From an uncultured Bacteroidales bacterium (lineage in GTDB: Bacteria; Bacteroidota; Bacteroidia; Bacteroidales; FEN-979), in NCBI GenBank assembly GCA_903915465.1, contig CAIWTA010000046.1, forward strand, positions 1-64,000: 64,000 nt of DNA, in the 5' to 3' direction. Of the stretch, positions 9,214 to 18,590 are shown piece by piece; position 1 is the first letter of the stretch; every line of letters begins with the position of its first letter. The notes beneath the pieces are model-generated. The model saw nothing but the letters and a program-made list of their open reading frames with translations. It did not search any database and was not told the origin of the DNA. Position numbers and translations under genes: made by a program.

Positions 9214-10053
9214 TCAGAATATTTCAAAATCGTTATTTTTCAAGGCTTTCTCATAAATGTCGTTATGCATTTTCTGGATAAGGTCAATTTTCCTTTTATT
9301 TATGATTATGTTCTTTACCCTTTCTTTCTCAAAGCTTAAAGGAGAAATGGATTCCTTGATTTTAAAATCGCGGAATCTGACCAAATAGGTGTACAAAGAG
9401 TCCTGGTATTCAAGATCCCGGTGGTTCTTCAGAAACTCTTCCTGGTTATACGTTTTTATAGGAATCTGCTTCAGCAAATCATTAAATAAAAGCCAATTCT
9501 GATCATCCAGAAAATAATCTGCCGCGTACTTCTCGCATTCTTCTGCAAAATGGGTCCTGTCTGAGGAGTTATCGGCATTAAGAAGCTTTTTAAACTGTTT
9601 TATATGGGTAGATTTGATTGGGATTTTCACATATTGTATCTGAACGATATTGTCTTTTAAGAGGAAGTTCTGCTGGTTTGCGGAATAATAATTTTCAACC
9701 TCTTCATCCGAAACCAAAGTATCAAGTTTCTGTTTGACTAATTCATTCTCGTAAGTAAAGGTGATCAATGAATTCCTGTAATTCTTCAATTGTTGCGAAA
9801 ATTCCATTTGTTCGCTGGAAAGGTTTTTCTCTGCCTGATGAATGATCAGACGCTGATGAATCCAGGTTTCAATATAATTTTTTGCGAGAGTTAAGCTGTC
9901 CTTTGCATTAGTACCAACAGGAATCACACCTTTCAGGTCAGATTCATACAGATAATCATCATAAACTTTTGCCAGAGGTCTTTCGGTTTTCATTTTGAAA
10001 AAGCCTGAACAGCCACAAAGAAGAACCAGTGTAAGAAGCAGAATCTTTTTCAA
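9214..10053 (-). CDS. Lipoprotein related to SurA N-terminal region
   Basis: 279 aa. Signal LLTLVLLCGCSGFF has a lipobox ending in Cys. The mature part is mostly helical with charged heptad-like stretches (FSQQLKNYRNSLITFTYENEL; VSDEEVENYYSANQQNFLL), resembling the chaperone domain of SurA/PpiC proteins, but I see no parvulin catalytic domain. It sits 6 bases after the 675-aa PpiC-like gene and before surA. Probably an outer-membrane- or periplasm-anchored chaperone partner; function inferred from position. Confidence 0.75.
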   Translation of the reverse strand: MKKILLLTLVLLCGCSGFFKMKTERPLAKVYDDYLYESDLKGVIPVGTNAKDSLTLAKNYIETWIHQRLIIHQAEKNLSSEQMEFSQQLKNYRNSLITFTYENELVKQKLDTLVSDEEVENYYSANQQNFLLKDNIVQIQYVKIPIKSTHIKQFKKLLNADNSSDRTHFAEECEKYAADYFLDDQNWLLFNDLLKQIPIKTYNQEEFLKNHRDLEYQDSLYTYLVRFRDFKIKESISPLSFEKERVKNIIINKRKIDLIQKMHNDIYEKALKNNDFEIF

Positions 10054-10059
10054 ATCAGC

Positions 10060-12087
10060 CTATTTAATTTGAGAAAACACTTCTTTTTTTACATTTACCG
10101 GATACTTTTGGCGTAGATACTGGATCCAGATTTTTTCAAGGTAATTCTGGTAGTCGGCTGTGATGAGGCCCCGTGCTTCATTTAAGGTTTTATTCGCAGG
10201 CAATAGCAAGCTCCGGATATTTATCATAACTACCGAAGAGTCGGAAGTTATGTCGTTTGAAAGGCCAATATTCCAAGGAACCATGTCAATGAATTTGTTG
10301 TCTTTCCTTGAGTATTTGCCATTTTCAACGGTAAGGATCTTATGAGGGTCTGTATTGATTTCTTTCAATACAGCATCATCAGTCAGACCTGATTTTATGA
10401 AGTTTCTAACCTTCTGCGACAGCTTCAAATCCTTTAATGTAAAGATGGAAGCTTCCACGCGATTACCCCAGACATAATTTTTTTTGTTATTTTCATAATA
10501 TTGTTTTAGTCCAACTGTATCCTTGACGGCTTTGGACCAAACTTTCTGATCTGTCAGGTCAAAAAGTAGAATTCCATCCCTATATTCTGTCATCAGGTTA
10601 CGGAAGTCAGGGTATTTTTGCTCAAGGTGTGCATTTTCCCATTTCATGAGGCTTTCATTGACGTACTCTTTGTAGGATTTGTTCACGAATGCGGGGATCT
10701 TGTCTTTTTCACTTTTCTTTTGTTTTGAAACCAGGTATTGTGCAAAATCCTGTTGTTTGAAAAGCATATTTCCCAACTTGAATAGCGGTTTGGTCAGACC
10801 TTTGGCCTCGTTGATGTCCCATTTTCCAACAAAGATGCTGTCGGTGACCACTGTATAGAAATCGGTTTTGGATTCAGGGAATTCAGTGAAGTTGTATTCT
10901 TTTTTTATCATATTATAAACCATATCCACTGCGATTTGATGACGTACATCTTTAGAAATACGTTGTTTCAAATCAGCTTTTTCATCAGGAAATGTACCCG
11001 GAAGTTTTCTTTCTACCAACCGGATGATGTGCCAGCCGTATGGAGTTTGAACAGGAGCTGAATAATCTCCCGGTTTTTCCATTTTGTATATGGCATCGAC
11101 AAATTCGGGGACCATACGGTTCACACCAAATTTGGGTAGAACTCCACCTTTTGAAGCACTTCCTTTATCATCTGAATATTGTTTCACCAATGTATCCCAG
11201 GCACTTCCTTGCTGAAGTTTCTGGTAAATTGAATCAATCCGTTGTTTAATAAGCGCTGAATCTTCTTTTGATGCATCCTTCTTCATCATTAAAAAGAGAT
11301 GAGCCACCGTAACTTTTCCCAGTGCTGATCTCTTATCAGTCAATTTAATAATATGATATCCATAATCAGTTCTGATTACAGGAGCGACTTTCCCAACTTC
11401 TACATTGTAAGCTCCGTTCTCGAATGGATATACCATGTCGAATACGGTAAAGTATCCAAGATCTCCATGATTGCCATGAATGAATGCATGCTGCTGATTG
11501 GATTCACGGTCTCTTGCAGATGGATCATCAGATTCTTCAACCGCAAGTTTTTCAAATGATTCTCCTTTCATCAACCTGTCACGGATCATCTGTGTCCTGT
11601 TAAAAGCGGCGAGTGAATCCTCTGGCGCGGCATCAGGCCCAATACGAACAAAAATATGACTGGCGCGGACGTCATAATGTTCACGGTCGAATGCTTCCTG
11701 AACAAGCTTGTCGATGGTAGGCTCATCGATAAAATACGGTTTGGCCAGTTGATCACGGTAACCATTCAATTCAGTTTTAAAAGAAGTCAGTGTATCTAGT
11801 CCGAGATCTTCAGCTTCCCTCACTTTCAATTTAAAGTTGATATAGAGCTCAAGGTATTCCAAAAGATTCTGTTTGTTTATAATTTCTCCTTTCCTGATAA
11901 CTTTATTTCCTAAAGTATCCGCTTTGGGATTGTTTTTCAGGTAAATTGACATAAACTCACCAACTGTGACATTCTTTCCACCGATTGTCATCAGGGTGGA
12001 TTCATTGTTTATCTGGGCATGGAGGGATGGCATTGCCAACCCAAAACAGATCAAAGACATTAAAAAATTAACCTTCAAGCATTTCAT
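10060..12087 (-). CDS. Large PpiC-type peptidyl-prolyl isomerase
   Basis: 675 aa exported protein with signal sequence MKCLKVNFLMSLICFGLAMPSLHAQ. Two parvulin-like rotamase domains are visible: the first from VRASHIFVRIGPDA to TDYGYHIIKLTDKR, the second from VTVAHLFLMMKKDA to TPYGWHIIRLVERK. A SurA-like N-terminal region precedes them and about 280 residues without an obvious domain follow. First gene of the four-gene envelope-folding operon. Such tandem isomerases with surA and moxR are familiar in Bacteroidota. Substrates probably outer-membrane proteins. Confidence 0.85.
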   Translation of the reverse strand: MKCLKVNFLMSLICFGLAMPSLHAQINNESTLMTIGGKNVTVGEFMSIYLKNNPKADTLGNKVIRKGEIINKQNLLEYLELYINFKLKVREAEDLGLDTLTSFKTELNGYRDQLAKPYFIDEPTIDKLVQEAFDREHYDVRASHIFVRIGPDAAPEDSLAAFNRTQMIRDRLMKGESFEKLAVEESDDPSARDRESNQQHAFIHGNHGDLGYFTVFDMVYPFENGAYNVEVGKVAPVIRTDYGYHIIKLTDKRSALGKVTVAHLFLMMKKDASKEDSALIKQRIDSIYQKLQQGSAWDTLVKQYSDDKGSASKGGVLPKFGVNRMVPEFVDAIYKMEKPGDYSAPVQTPYGWHIIRLVERKLPGTFPDEKADLKQRISKDVRHQIAVDMVYNMIKKEYNFTEFPESKTDFYTVVTDSIFVGKWDINEAKGLTKPLFKLGNMLFKQQDFAQYLVSKQKKSEKDKIPAFVNKSYKEYVNESLMKWENAHLEQKYPDFRNLMTEYRDGILLFDLTDQKVWSKAVKDTVGLKQYYENNKKNYVWGNRVEASIFTLKDLKLSQKVRNFIKSGLTDDAVLKEINTDPHKILTVENGKYSRKDNKFIDMVPWNIGLSNDITSDSSVVMINIRSLLLPANKTLNEARGLITADYQNYLEKIWIQYLRQKYPVNVKKEVFSQIK

Positions 12088-12142
12088 CGTTCAACAGATT
12101 TGATAATTTGACAATGGTTGAGTTATATAAAAATATACTAAT

Positions 12143-13609
12143 TTATCGGCTATAATTCGGTGCTTCATGGGTGATTGTCACATCGTGCGGATGGCTTTCG
12201 ACTACTCCTGCTGAAGTGATTTTCAGGAACTTTGCTTTCTGAAGTTCTTCAATCGTTCCTGCGCCTGTATATCCCATTCCAGAACGTAATCCGCCAACCA
12301 TCTGGTAGATAACTTCAGAAAGAGATCCTTTGTAAGGAACTCTTCCGACAATACCTTCAGGAACGAATTTTCGCACATCATCTTCCATATCCTGGGAATA
12401 GCGGTCTTTTGATCCTTGCTGCATGGCTTCGATGGATCCCATCCCCCGATAGGTTTTAAATTTCCTGCCTTCCATAATGATGGTTTCTCCCGGTGATTCA
12501 TCCACTCCGGCAAACAAAGAGCCAGCCATGACCGAATGAGCTCCTGCAGCTATAGCTTTAACGATATCACCAGTATAACGGATTCCTCCATCAGCTATTG
12601 CAGGTATGTTGGCTCCTTTAAGCGCTTTTGTCACTTCATAGATAGCCGACAACTGAGGAATTCCGATTCCGGCAATTATTCTGGTAGTGCAGATAGAACC
12701 CGGGCCTATCCCGACTTTTACGGCATCCACTCCGATTTTGGCCAATGCTTTTGCGGCATCACCGGTACCGATATTCCCAACGATCAGGTTAAGGTCTGGA
12801 AAAGTTTTCCTGACCATTTTTGCAACATCCATCACATTTTTCGAATGACCATGGGCAGTATCTATGATGATTGCATCAACATCTTCATTAACAAGCGCGG
12901 TAACCCGTTCGAGTGTATCTGCACTGACGCCAACAGCAGCAGCAACACGAAGGCGTCCCCTCGAATCTTTACAAGCATTAGGACGTGCTTTGATCTTGAT
13001 GATATCTTTGTATGTGATTAATCCAACCAGTTTGTGTTTGTTATCGACTACAGGCAGCTTCTCAATCTTGAATTGCTGAAGCATTCCCTCAGCATTTGAA
13101 AAGTCAGTAAATTCGGCAGTAGTGATTACTTCTTTAGTCATTACTTCGGTAATAGGTCGTGTAAGGTCGCGTTCGAAGCGAAGATCGCGGTTGGTCACTA
13201 TACCCACCAGTACATTTTTTTCATTTATAACAGGAATACCACCAATGTTGTATTCTTTCATGAGGTTGAGCGCATCACCAACCAAACCGTTTTCATTAAT
13301 TGTAACAGGATCAAGGATCATCCCGTTTTCTGCCCGTTTAACTTTCCGCACTTGCAGTGCCTGGGCGGCAATTGACATGTTTTTGTGCAAAACTCCGATA
13401 CCCCCCTCCTGCGCAATCGCTATGGCCATCACAGATTCGGTAACAGTATCCATGGCTGCAGAAACAATCGGGATGTTGAGCTTGATATTTTGGGTAAGAA
13501 ATGTTGTCACATCCACGTCACGGGGAAGAACTTCAGAATAAGCAGGGAGCAACAAAACATCATCGTATGTAAGCCCTTCCCCCTGGAACTTATCTCCATC
13601 CATGAACAT
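12143..13609 (-). CDS. guaB: IMP dehydrogenase
   Basis: Cytoplasmic enzyme oxidising IMP to XMP with NAD+, the first committed step to GMP. 488 aa, full length. The barrel begins [20 protein letters not shown]; a CBS-domain pair is inserted around residues 95-205; the active-site loop reads [11 protein letters not shown] with the catalytic Cys; the flap has [15 protein letters not shown]. Its own promoter is seen at 13630-13661. It lies 55 bases upstream of the isomerase operon and transcribes the same way. Confidence 0.97.
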   Translation of the reverse strand: MFMDGDKFQGEGLTYDDVLLLPAYSEVLPRDVDVTTFLTQNIKLNIPIVSAAMDTVTESVMAIAIAQEGGIGVLHKNMSIAAQALQVRKVKRAENGMILDPVTINENGLVGDALNLMKEYNIGGIPVINEKNVLVGIVTNRDLRFERDLTRPITEVMTKEVITTAEFTDFSNAEGMLQQFKIEKLPVVDNKHKLVGLITYKDIIKIKARPNACKDSRGRLRVAAAVGVSADTLERVTALVNEDVDAIIIDTAHGHSKNVMDVAKMVRKTFPDLNLIVGNIGTGDAAKALAKIGVDAVKVGIGPGSICTTRIIAGIGIPQLSAIYEVTKALKGANIPAIADGGIRYTGDIVKAIAAGAHSVMAGSLFAGVDESPGETIIMEGRKFKTYRGMGSIEAMQQGSKDRYSQDMEDDVRKFVPEGIVGRVPYKGSLSEVIYQMVGGLRSGMGYTGAGTIEELQKAKFLKITSAGVVESHPHDVTITHEAPNYSR

Positions 13610-13629
13610 AATGTGGAAAATTTGGATTG

Positions 13630-13661
13630 CAAATGTACAAAAAAATAAATTACGGATACAA
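13630..13661 (-). promoter_or_regulatory. Bacteroidota-type promoter for guaB
   Basis: On the minus strand 13637-13630 reads TACATTTG, a perfect TAnnTTTG -7 element, with a TTG at 13661-13659 spaced 21 bases upstream. The start codon of guaB follows about 20 bases downstream. The element overlaps the 3' end region of the convergently placed cytochrome gene's stop (13650). Confidence 0.6.
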
Positions 13662-15140
13662 CACCCGATGGCACTCTGTACAGTTGTAATTTTTCCAATT
13701 GTCTTTTATATCAATTGGATGAATGAATCCCAAAACTTCGTTAATGGAAGAGTATTGAATTTTCCCGGTTGGACCTTCGGCAACGATGGTATGGCACAAA
13801 TTACAATCCTTTGAAATAATCCTCCCTTTTTCAGATTTATGACGGTTGGAATGGCAACGGAAGCAGCCATCTGATTCCTGGTGGCCAATGTGGTTAAGGT
13901 AACTGCTGGAAATTGCACGCATATAAGGAAAGACATTCAGATTAAAAGATTCCTGGATGCCTGCTATGGCTGTATTTATGGATTCCCTGCGGGATTTGAA
14001 AATTTGTGGATATGAAATCCTGTAAAAATTCGTAATGCTGTCGCGGATATAAGTCAACGCTGAATCTTTCTGCGTAAAAGGTCCCTTCAGCACATTCATG
14101 GCAATCTTTTTGATAAAAGGCAGATCATTGGGAATTTTTCCACTTACCATGGCATTATCAACAAAGACGGGAGCAGATTTATATGAATGTGAAGGCCGGT
14201 TGTGACAATCCATACAGTCCATTTTCCGGTGTTCAAGAGTATCCATCGCTTTTTTACTCAATACATTCGCAGTATCGCAAAAAATCTGTACTTCCCCGGT
14301 TTTCAGGTTGGTATATTTTAACCATGGAATACTTTCTCTGTCTTTCGTTCCTGCTATATATTCAATTTTCACATTCGGGTTGATGTGCCAGTGGATGCCT
14401 TCCATTAAACCGAGGGAACTAAGGTTTGGCCCGATCTTCATCAACATCGAAATGTTCCATTCGGTATTTATTGAGTCGGTCAGATATCCTTTTTGAGTAA
14501 TTAATTTCCTTGCATAAAATTTCTGCGGCCAATGACATCTTTCGCATGTTTCCGCTGCCGGACGCAAGTTCTTGAGTGGCGTTCCGATTGGTTGAGGATA
14601 CTTATGAAAAATTACAGAATAGACCTGGTAGAGACCTGATAATTTCGATTTTACATACCAATCGGCACCTTCCCCCACATGACACTCAACACAGGCAACT
14701 CTGGCATGCGGAGAATGCAGGTAAGTGGTATATTCAGGTTCCATAACCTTATGACAAAGTTTCCCGCAAAATTCTACAGATTCGGTATAATTGAATGCTT
14801 CATAACTTCCCATCGCGGAGACTATGAGAAATAAAAAGGTAAAAATCGAAATGACAATCAGTTTTTGGCGTGAACGGGGATTATTCAAATCAAGTACCGG
14901 CCAGCGCTGCTCCATTGATCTACTTTTCTTTCTTCTTATCAGAATTCCTATTGGGATCATGAGAAGCCCAATTACCATAATGACCGGTAAAATGATGTAG
15001 GCGAAAATTCCATTGTAAGGATTTGGATGAGCTGTAAGTAAGGATTGGACAAAAAGTGCCAGTATCAGGATGGCACTGTTTACGGCAAAAATGAACCCAA
15101 GGATACTTACCCAGTTATAGATTGATTTTGATATCTTCAT
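13650..15140 (-). CDS. NapC/NirT-type membrane multihaem cytochrome c
   Basis: 496 aa. Three hydrophobic helices lie in the first ~115 residues, then a large periplasmic part. Seven haem motifs: one CX3CH (CGKLCH, near residue 124) and six CX2CH (CVECH, CERCH, CMDCH, CFRCH, CNLCH, CTECH). NapC/NirT/NrfH proteins pass electrons from menaquinol to periplasmic reductases; CX3CH at the first site is common in Bacteroidota members. No reductase (nrfA, napA) is adjacent, so the acceptor is unknown. Upstream gap 15141-15350 shows no gene. Confidence 0.88.
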   Translation of the reverse strand: MKISKSIYNWVSILGFIFAVNSAILILALFVQSLLTAHPNPYNGIFAYIILPVIMVIGLLMIPIGILIRRKKSRSMEQRWPVLDLNNPRSRQKLIVISIFTFLFLIVSAMGSYEAFNYTESVEFCGKLCHKVMEPEYTTYLHSPHARVACVECHVGEGADWYVKSKLSGLYQVYSVIFHKYPQPIGTPLKNLRPAAETCERCHWPQKFYARKLITQKGYLTDSINTEWNISMLMKIGPNLSSLGLMEGIHWHINPNVKIEYIAGTKDRESIPWLKYTNLKTGEVQIFCDTANVLSKKAMDTLEHRKMDCMDCHNRPSHSYKSAPVFVDNAMVSGKIPNDLPFIKKIAMNVLKGPFTQKDSALTYIRDSITNFYRISYPQIFKSRRESINTAIAGIQESFNLNVFPYMRAISSSYLNHIGHQESDGCFRCHSNRHKSEKGRIISKDCNLCHTIVAEGPTGKIQYSSINEVLGFIHPIDIKDNWKNYNCTECHRVLYP

Positions 15141-15350
15141 AGAATGCGGTTTTTAGCAGATCTGTTTGAAAAGTTAAATTTCATGCTTAAAATTACAAAT
15201 AATACCAAAACAAACTAAAAAAGGACAAAAAAACCTCAATTCAAAGGATCGTTGTATGGAAATTGATCATTCACTTCAATTTTCGTAAATTCGCAAAGAA
15301 TTTCCTAATGCAGGAATCTTCAATTGATTGTTACACTGCACAGATTATCT

Positions 15351-16634
15351 ATGCTACAGCAAATTCTCATAATTATAACCCTCCTCCTGATAAATGGCTT
15401 TTTTGCCATGTCAGAAATTGCGATTGTTTCATCCAGAAGGTCACGGCTGGAAGAACTGCTCAGGAAAGGACACAAGAATGCAAAGCTGGTACTTAAGCTT
15501 TCAGAAACGCCCAATCGTTTTCTTTCTACTGTCCAGGTTGGTGTTACACTGATCGCCATTATGATCGGGGTTTTCAGTGGTGGTGATTTCTCACACAGGT
15601 TTGCGAAGTTCTTTCTTGACCAGGGTCTTGTTGAACCTTATCCCCAAAGACTCTCAATTACCCTGATCGTTCTTGTGATAACGTTCTTTTCAATTATCAT
15701 TGGCGAACTTGTTCCCAAAAGAATCGGGATGAGTAACCCTGAAAACATTGCTATGCTGGTTGCAAAACCAATGTTGCTTATCTCAAGGATAATTACGCCT
15801 TTTGTCTGGCTTCTTAGCATTTCCACGGATTTTCTTGTAAAATTGTTTAACATCAAACCCAAAACAGCCTCCCAGGTTACTGAAAATGAAATTAAAGCCT
15901 TATTGGAAGAGGGAACTGAATTCGGAACTATCCAGGAGATCGAGCAGGATATCGTGGAACGAGTGTTCCACCTGGGGGATCAAAGGATCGGCGCCCTGAT
16001 GACAAACCGGAACGATATTATCTGGCTTGATATTGAGGACCCGGTGGAGGAAAATCTTAGAAAAATAACTTCCAGCACACATTCGATATACCCGATCAGT
16101 GAAAAAGAGCTGGATGATCTTCTTGGGATAATTTATTCCAAGGACCTGTTGCTGGCCGTCATCAACAATCCCAATCTGGAATTAAAAGAGCATATCAAAC
16201 CTGTGAATATATTTCCCAGCGACCAAAATGTTTACCAGGTCCTGGAAAAATTCAAGGAAACATTTATTCATTATGGTGTTGTTGTAGATGAATATGGATC
16301 TGTAGAAGGAGTGATCACCCTGAACGACATCATGGATGGTTTGGTTGGAGACATTACCGATATGGATGAACCGGAAGTCATCCAACGTTCGGAAGACAGC
16401 TGGCTGATTGATGGAAAACTTGCCTTCTTTGAGTTCCTTCATGAATTTGAAATCCACAATGACGATTTCACGGATGCCCAGTTTCACACAATCGGGGGGT
16501 TTGTGATCCACCAGCTACAGGCTATTCCTAAAACCGGTACTACATTTGATTGGAATGGATATCGTTTTGAAATTGTTGATATGGATGGAAACAGGATCGA
16601 TAAGATCATGTTGACCAAACTGTCTTCAGGCTAA
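15351..16634 (+). CDS. CorC/HlyC family CBS-domain membrane protein
   Basis: 427 aa from the ATG at 15351 (the frame opens at 15324, but MLQQILIIITLLLINGFF is the expected beginning). Order of parts: CNNM transmembrane domain (three or four helices, SEIAIVSSRRSRLEELL; VLVITFFSIIIGELVPKR), a CBS pair (GALMTNRNDIIWLDIED... LGIIYSKDLL; YGVVVDEYGSVEGVITLNDIM), and a C-terminal CorC domain (DSWLIDGKLAFFEFLHEF). Family members are implicated in Mg2+/Co2+ efflux or ion homeostasis; often mis-annotated as haemolysins. Confidence 0.9.
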   Translation: MLQQILIIITLLLINGFFAMSEIAIVSSRRSRLEELLRKGHKNAKLVLKLSETPNRFLSTVQVGVTLIAIMIGVFSGGDFSHRFAKFFLDQGLVEPYPQRLSITLIVLVITFFSIIIGELVPKRIGMSNPENIAMLVAKPMLLISRIITPFVWLLSISTDFLVKLFNIKPKTASQVTENEIKALLEEGTEFGTIQEIEQDIVERVFHLGDQRIGALMTNRNDIIWLDIEDPVEENLRKITSSTHSIYPISEKELDDLLGIIYSKDLLLAVINNPNLELKEHIKPVNIFPSDQNVYQVLEKFKETFIHYGVVVDEYGSVEGVITLNDIMDGLVGDITDMDEPEVIQRSEDSWLIDGKLAFFEFLHEFEIHNDDFTDAQFHTIGGFVIHQLQAIPKTGTTFDWNGYRFEIVDMDGNRIDKIMLTKLSSG

Positions 16635-16771
16635 TATTTAATTGTCAACATTTTTTTTGAACAAAGAATATTGATCAACGATTTTTGATTTAGGAAGTAA
16701 TAGTCAGGAGGAAAGGTCAAAACACATCTGAATTCAAAAATCGTTAATCAATATTCGATATTCAATTTCGT

Positions 16772-17956
16772 ATGAATTCATCCGGCCGGTCTCAACTGAA
16801 AAGTATCTTCAATCCGGTCAGGGAACTGGCCGAAAATGGAAGATTATCAGGAATCCTTCTGATAATGGCAACCCTATTTTCAATCATTTTCAGCAATACG
16901 GGAAACGCCTCTTCATACCTACAGATATGGCACTCAGAAATTGGCCCAACTTTTCTATCCAAGTCTATTTTACACTGGATTAACGATGGATTAATGCCGT
17001 TTTTTTTTCTATTGGTAGGAATTGAGATTAAGAGGGAAATGGTATCCGGCGAACTTTCGCAGTTTCGCCAGGCAATACTTCCGGGATTTGCAGCCATAGG
17101 AGGAATGTTAGTTCCTGCATTCATTTATATTTTCTTCAATAATGGAAATCCGGAAACAAGCCACGGATGGGCTATACCAACTGCCACCGACATTGCCTTC
17201 TCGCTCGGACTGCTTTCTTTATTGGGGAAAAGAGTCCCATTTGCATTGAAAATATTCCTGACAGCGCTTGCCATCATTGATGACCTTGGAGCAATTATCA
17301 TCATTGCAGTATTCTATACAAGCAGCCTGAATCTGTTGATGCTGGTAATGTTCCTCCTGATCTTTGTTTTATTGCTGATTTTAAACCGTTTCAAAGTCCG
17401 GTTCATGTTCCCTTACCTTCTTTTGGGAACGATGCTCTGGTATTTTGTCATGAAATCAGGAATTCATCCTACAATTGCCGGTGTTCTTATGGCTTTCTCC
17501 ATACCTGTAACCATTGCTGAGAAACTGGAAGAAAAGCTGACAAAAGCTGTGTATTATTTCATTCTTCCTCTTTTTGCTCTGGCCAATACGGCTATCCCGC
17601 TGTCGTTCGACATGGCAGCGAATCTGCTTTCACCCATGTCAATGGGAATTATTTTGGGATTGTTGATCGGTAAGCCTGTAGGGATTGTTCTTTTCACTTA
17701 CATCCTTGTGAAGACAAGAATCAGCGAAATGCTGGCGGGGATCAAATGGAAACAGATGATTGGAATCGGGATGGTAGCAGGGATCGGGTTTACCATGTCG
17801 ATCTTTATTGCATCCCTTTCATTTTCCTCCGGTTTCCTTTCGGACATATCAAAACTTGCCATCATTGGAGGGTCGGTACTTTCGGCCATTGTCGGGTTGT
17901 TAACTCTGTGGAGATCATTCAGATCTGAGATCCGAGATCCGAGATCCGAGATATGA
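16772..17956 (+). CDS. nhaA: Na+/H+ antiporter NhaA
   Basis: Inner-membrane antiporter exchanging sodium for protons, 394 aa, about twelve helices. The ion-binding Asp pair is at residues 170-171 (LAIIDDLGAIIII), and the characteristic ATDIAFSLG stretch precedes it. The last ten or so residues, SEIRDPRSEI, are encoded by the GAGATCC heptamer array that begins at the gene's end; the array also provides the TGA stop. The natural C-terminus was probably near LTLWRSF, so the gene has been extended or its end replaced by repeat sequence. Confidence 0.93.
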   Translation: MNSSGRSQLKSIFNPVRELAENGRLSGILLIMATLFSIIFSNTGNASSYLQIWHSEIGPTFLSKSILHWINDGLMPFFFLLVGIEIKREMVSGELSQFRQAILPGFAAIGGMLVPAFIYIFFNNGNPETSHGWAIPTATDIAFSLGLLSLLGKRVPFALKIFLTALAIIDDLGAIIIIAVFYTSSLNLLMLVMFLLIFVLLLILNRFKVRFMFPYLLLGTMLWYFVMKSGIHPTIAGVLMAFSIPVTIAEKLEEKLTKAVYYFILPLFALANTAIPLSFDMAANLLSPMSMGIILGLLIGKPVGIVLFTYILVKTRISEMLAGIKWKQMIGIGMVAGIGFTMSIFIASLSFSSGFLSDISKLAIIGGSVLSAIVGLLTLWRSFRSEIRDPRSEI

Positions 17957-18034
17957 GATCCGAAATCTGAGATCCGAGATATGAGATCCGAAATCTGAGA
18001 TCCGAGATCCGAGATCCGAGATATGAGATATGAG
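17930..18034 (+). repeat. GAGATCC heptamer array with 28-bp higher-order unit
   Basis: About fifteen heptamer units of GAGATCC and variants (GAGATAT, GAAATCT, GAGATCT). Within it a 28-base unit (four heptamers) is repeated twice without a mismatch, at 17949-17976 and 17977-18004, showing local duplication of a block. It codes the end and stop of nhaA and runs to within 22 bases of the end of the opposite gene at 18056. Period seven with ATCTGA or ATATGA places stop codons in several frames of this strand. Confidence 0.9.
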
Positions 18035-18055
18035 ACAAATAATAATCAGGATTCT

Positions 18056-18439
18056 TCATTTTATCCCAATTTTTTCTTTCATTTTTCTCTTTATTGAGTT
18101 GAATATTCTGACAAGCTGATCAACCTCATCGTGTATATTCTTGATTTCATCTGTTGACAACATGTTGATCCTCAAAAGATATTCAAGCCAGAAAAGTGTT
18201 TCATCGCACTCTTCAGTTACAATACATATTTTTGAAAAGAATTCTGCATTTGATCTTGCTCTTGTCGCTGCACTGAAGTTGGCAGCAACCGATGAAGAGC
18301 TTCTAATTATTTGACTGACTGTTGGGTTGGTCAGGAAAGTCAACTTTTTTGATTGAAAAAGACCATTGATATTTATAGCCATCTTCATTGTTCTTTCCCG
18401 AAGCATCTGATTGTATCTATCCTTTTCCGAATTTGTCAT
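18056..18439 (-). CDS. Four-helix bundle protein (S23/TIGR02436 family)
   Basis: 127 aa small helical protein of the family first described from intervening sequences of 23S rRNA genes. Typical features: FTNP-like TNPTVSQIIRSSSSVAANFSAATRARSNAEFFSKICIV and EECDETLFWLEYLL. The function of the family is unknown; members are widespread singletons in Bacteroidota and no rRNA gene is present here. It is the only gene between two GAGATCC arrays (17930-18034 and 18555-18590), which are in opposite orientation. Confidence 0.85.
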   Translation of the reverse strand: MTNSEKDRYNQMLRERTMKMAININGLFQSKKLTFLTNPTVSQIIRSSSSVAANFSAATRARSNAEFFSKICIVTEECDETLFWLEYLLRINMLSTDEIKNIHDEVDQLVRIFNSIKRKMKEKIGIK

Positions 18440-18554
18440 GTTTGATTTTCCCCTTAATCATGGAAAATCAAAAAAGTCATACATTTAATGAATCGAAAAT
18501 TCAGAAATAAGAATTCCAAAAGAATAAAGCTAAAAACTGAGTATTTTTCAATTC

Positions 18555-18590
18555 TCAGATCTCGGATCTCGGATCTCAGATCTCAGATCT
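18555..18590 (-). repeat. GAGATCC heptamer array at end of T9SS gene
   Basis: On the minus strand this reads AGATCTGAGATCTGAGATCC and continues with GAGATCC and GAGATCTGAG, about five heptamers. The stop codon of the gene ending at 18583 lies inside it. Sense orientation relative to the gene is the same as in the three other heptamer-tailed genes. Confidence 0.85.

Noticed and set aside
17930-18034. CRISPR array
   Set aside because: Short tandem 7-base units without spacers and no cas genes; the octamer arrays are likewise plain tandem repeats.
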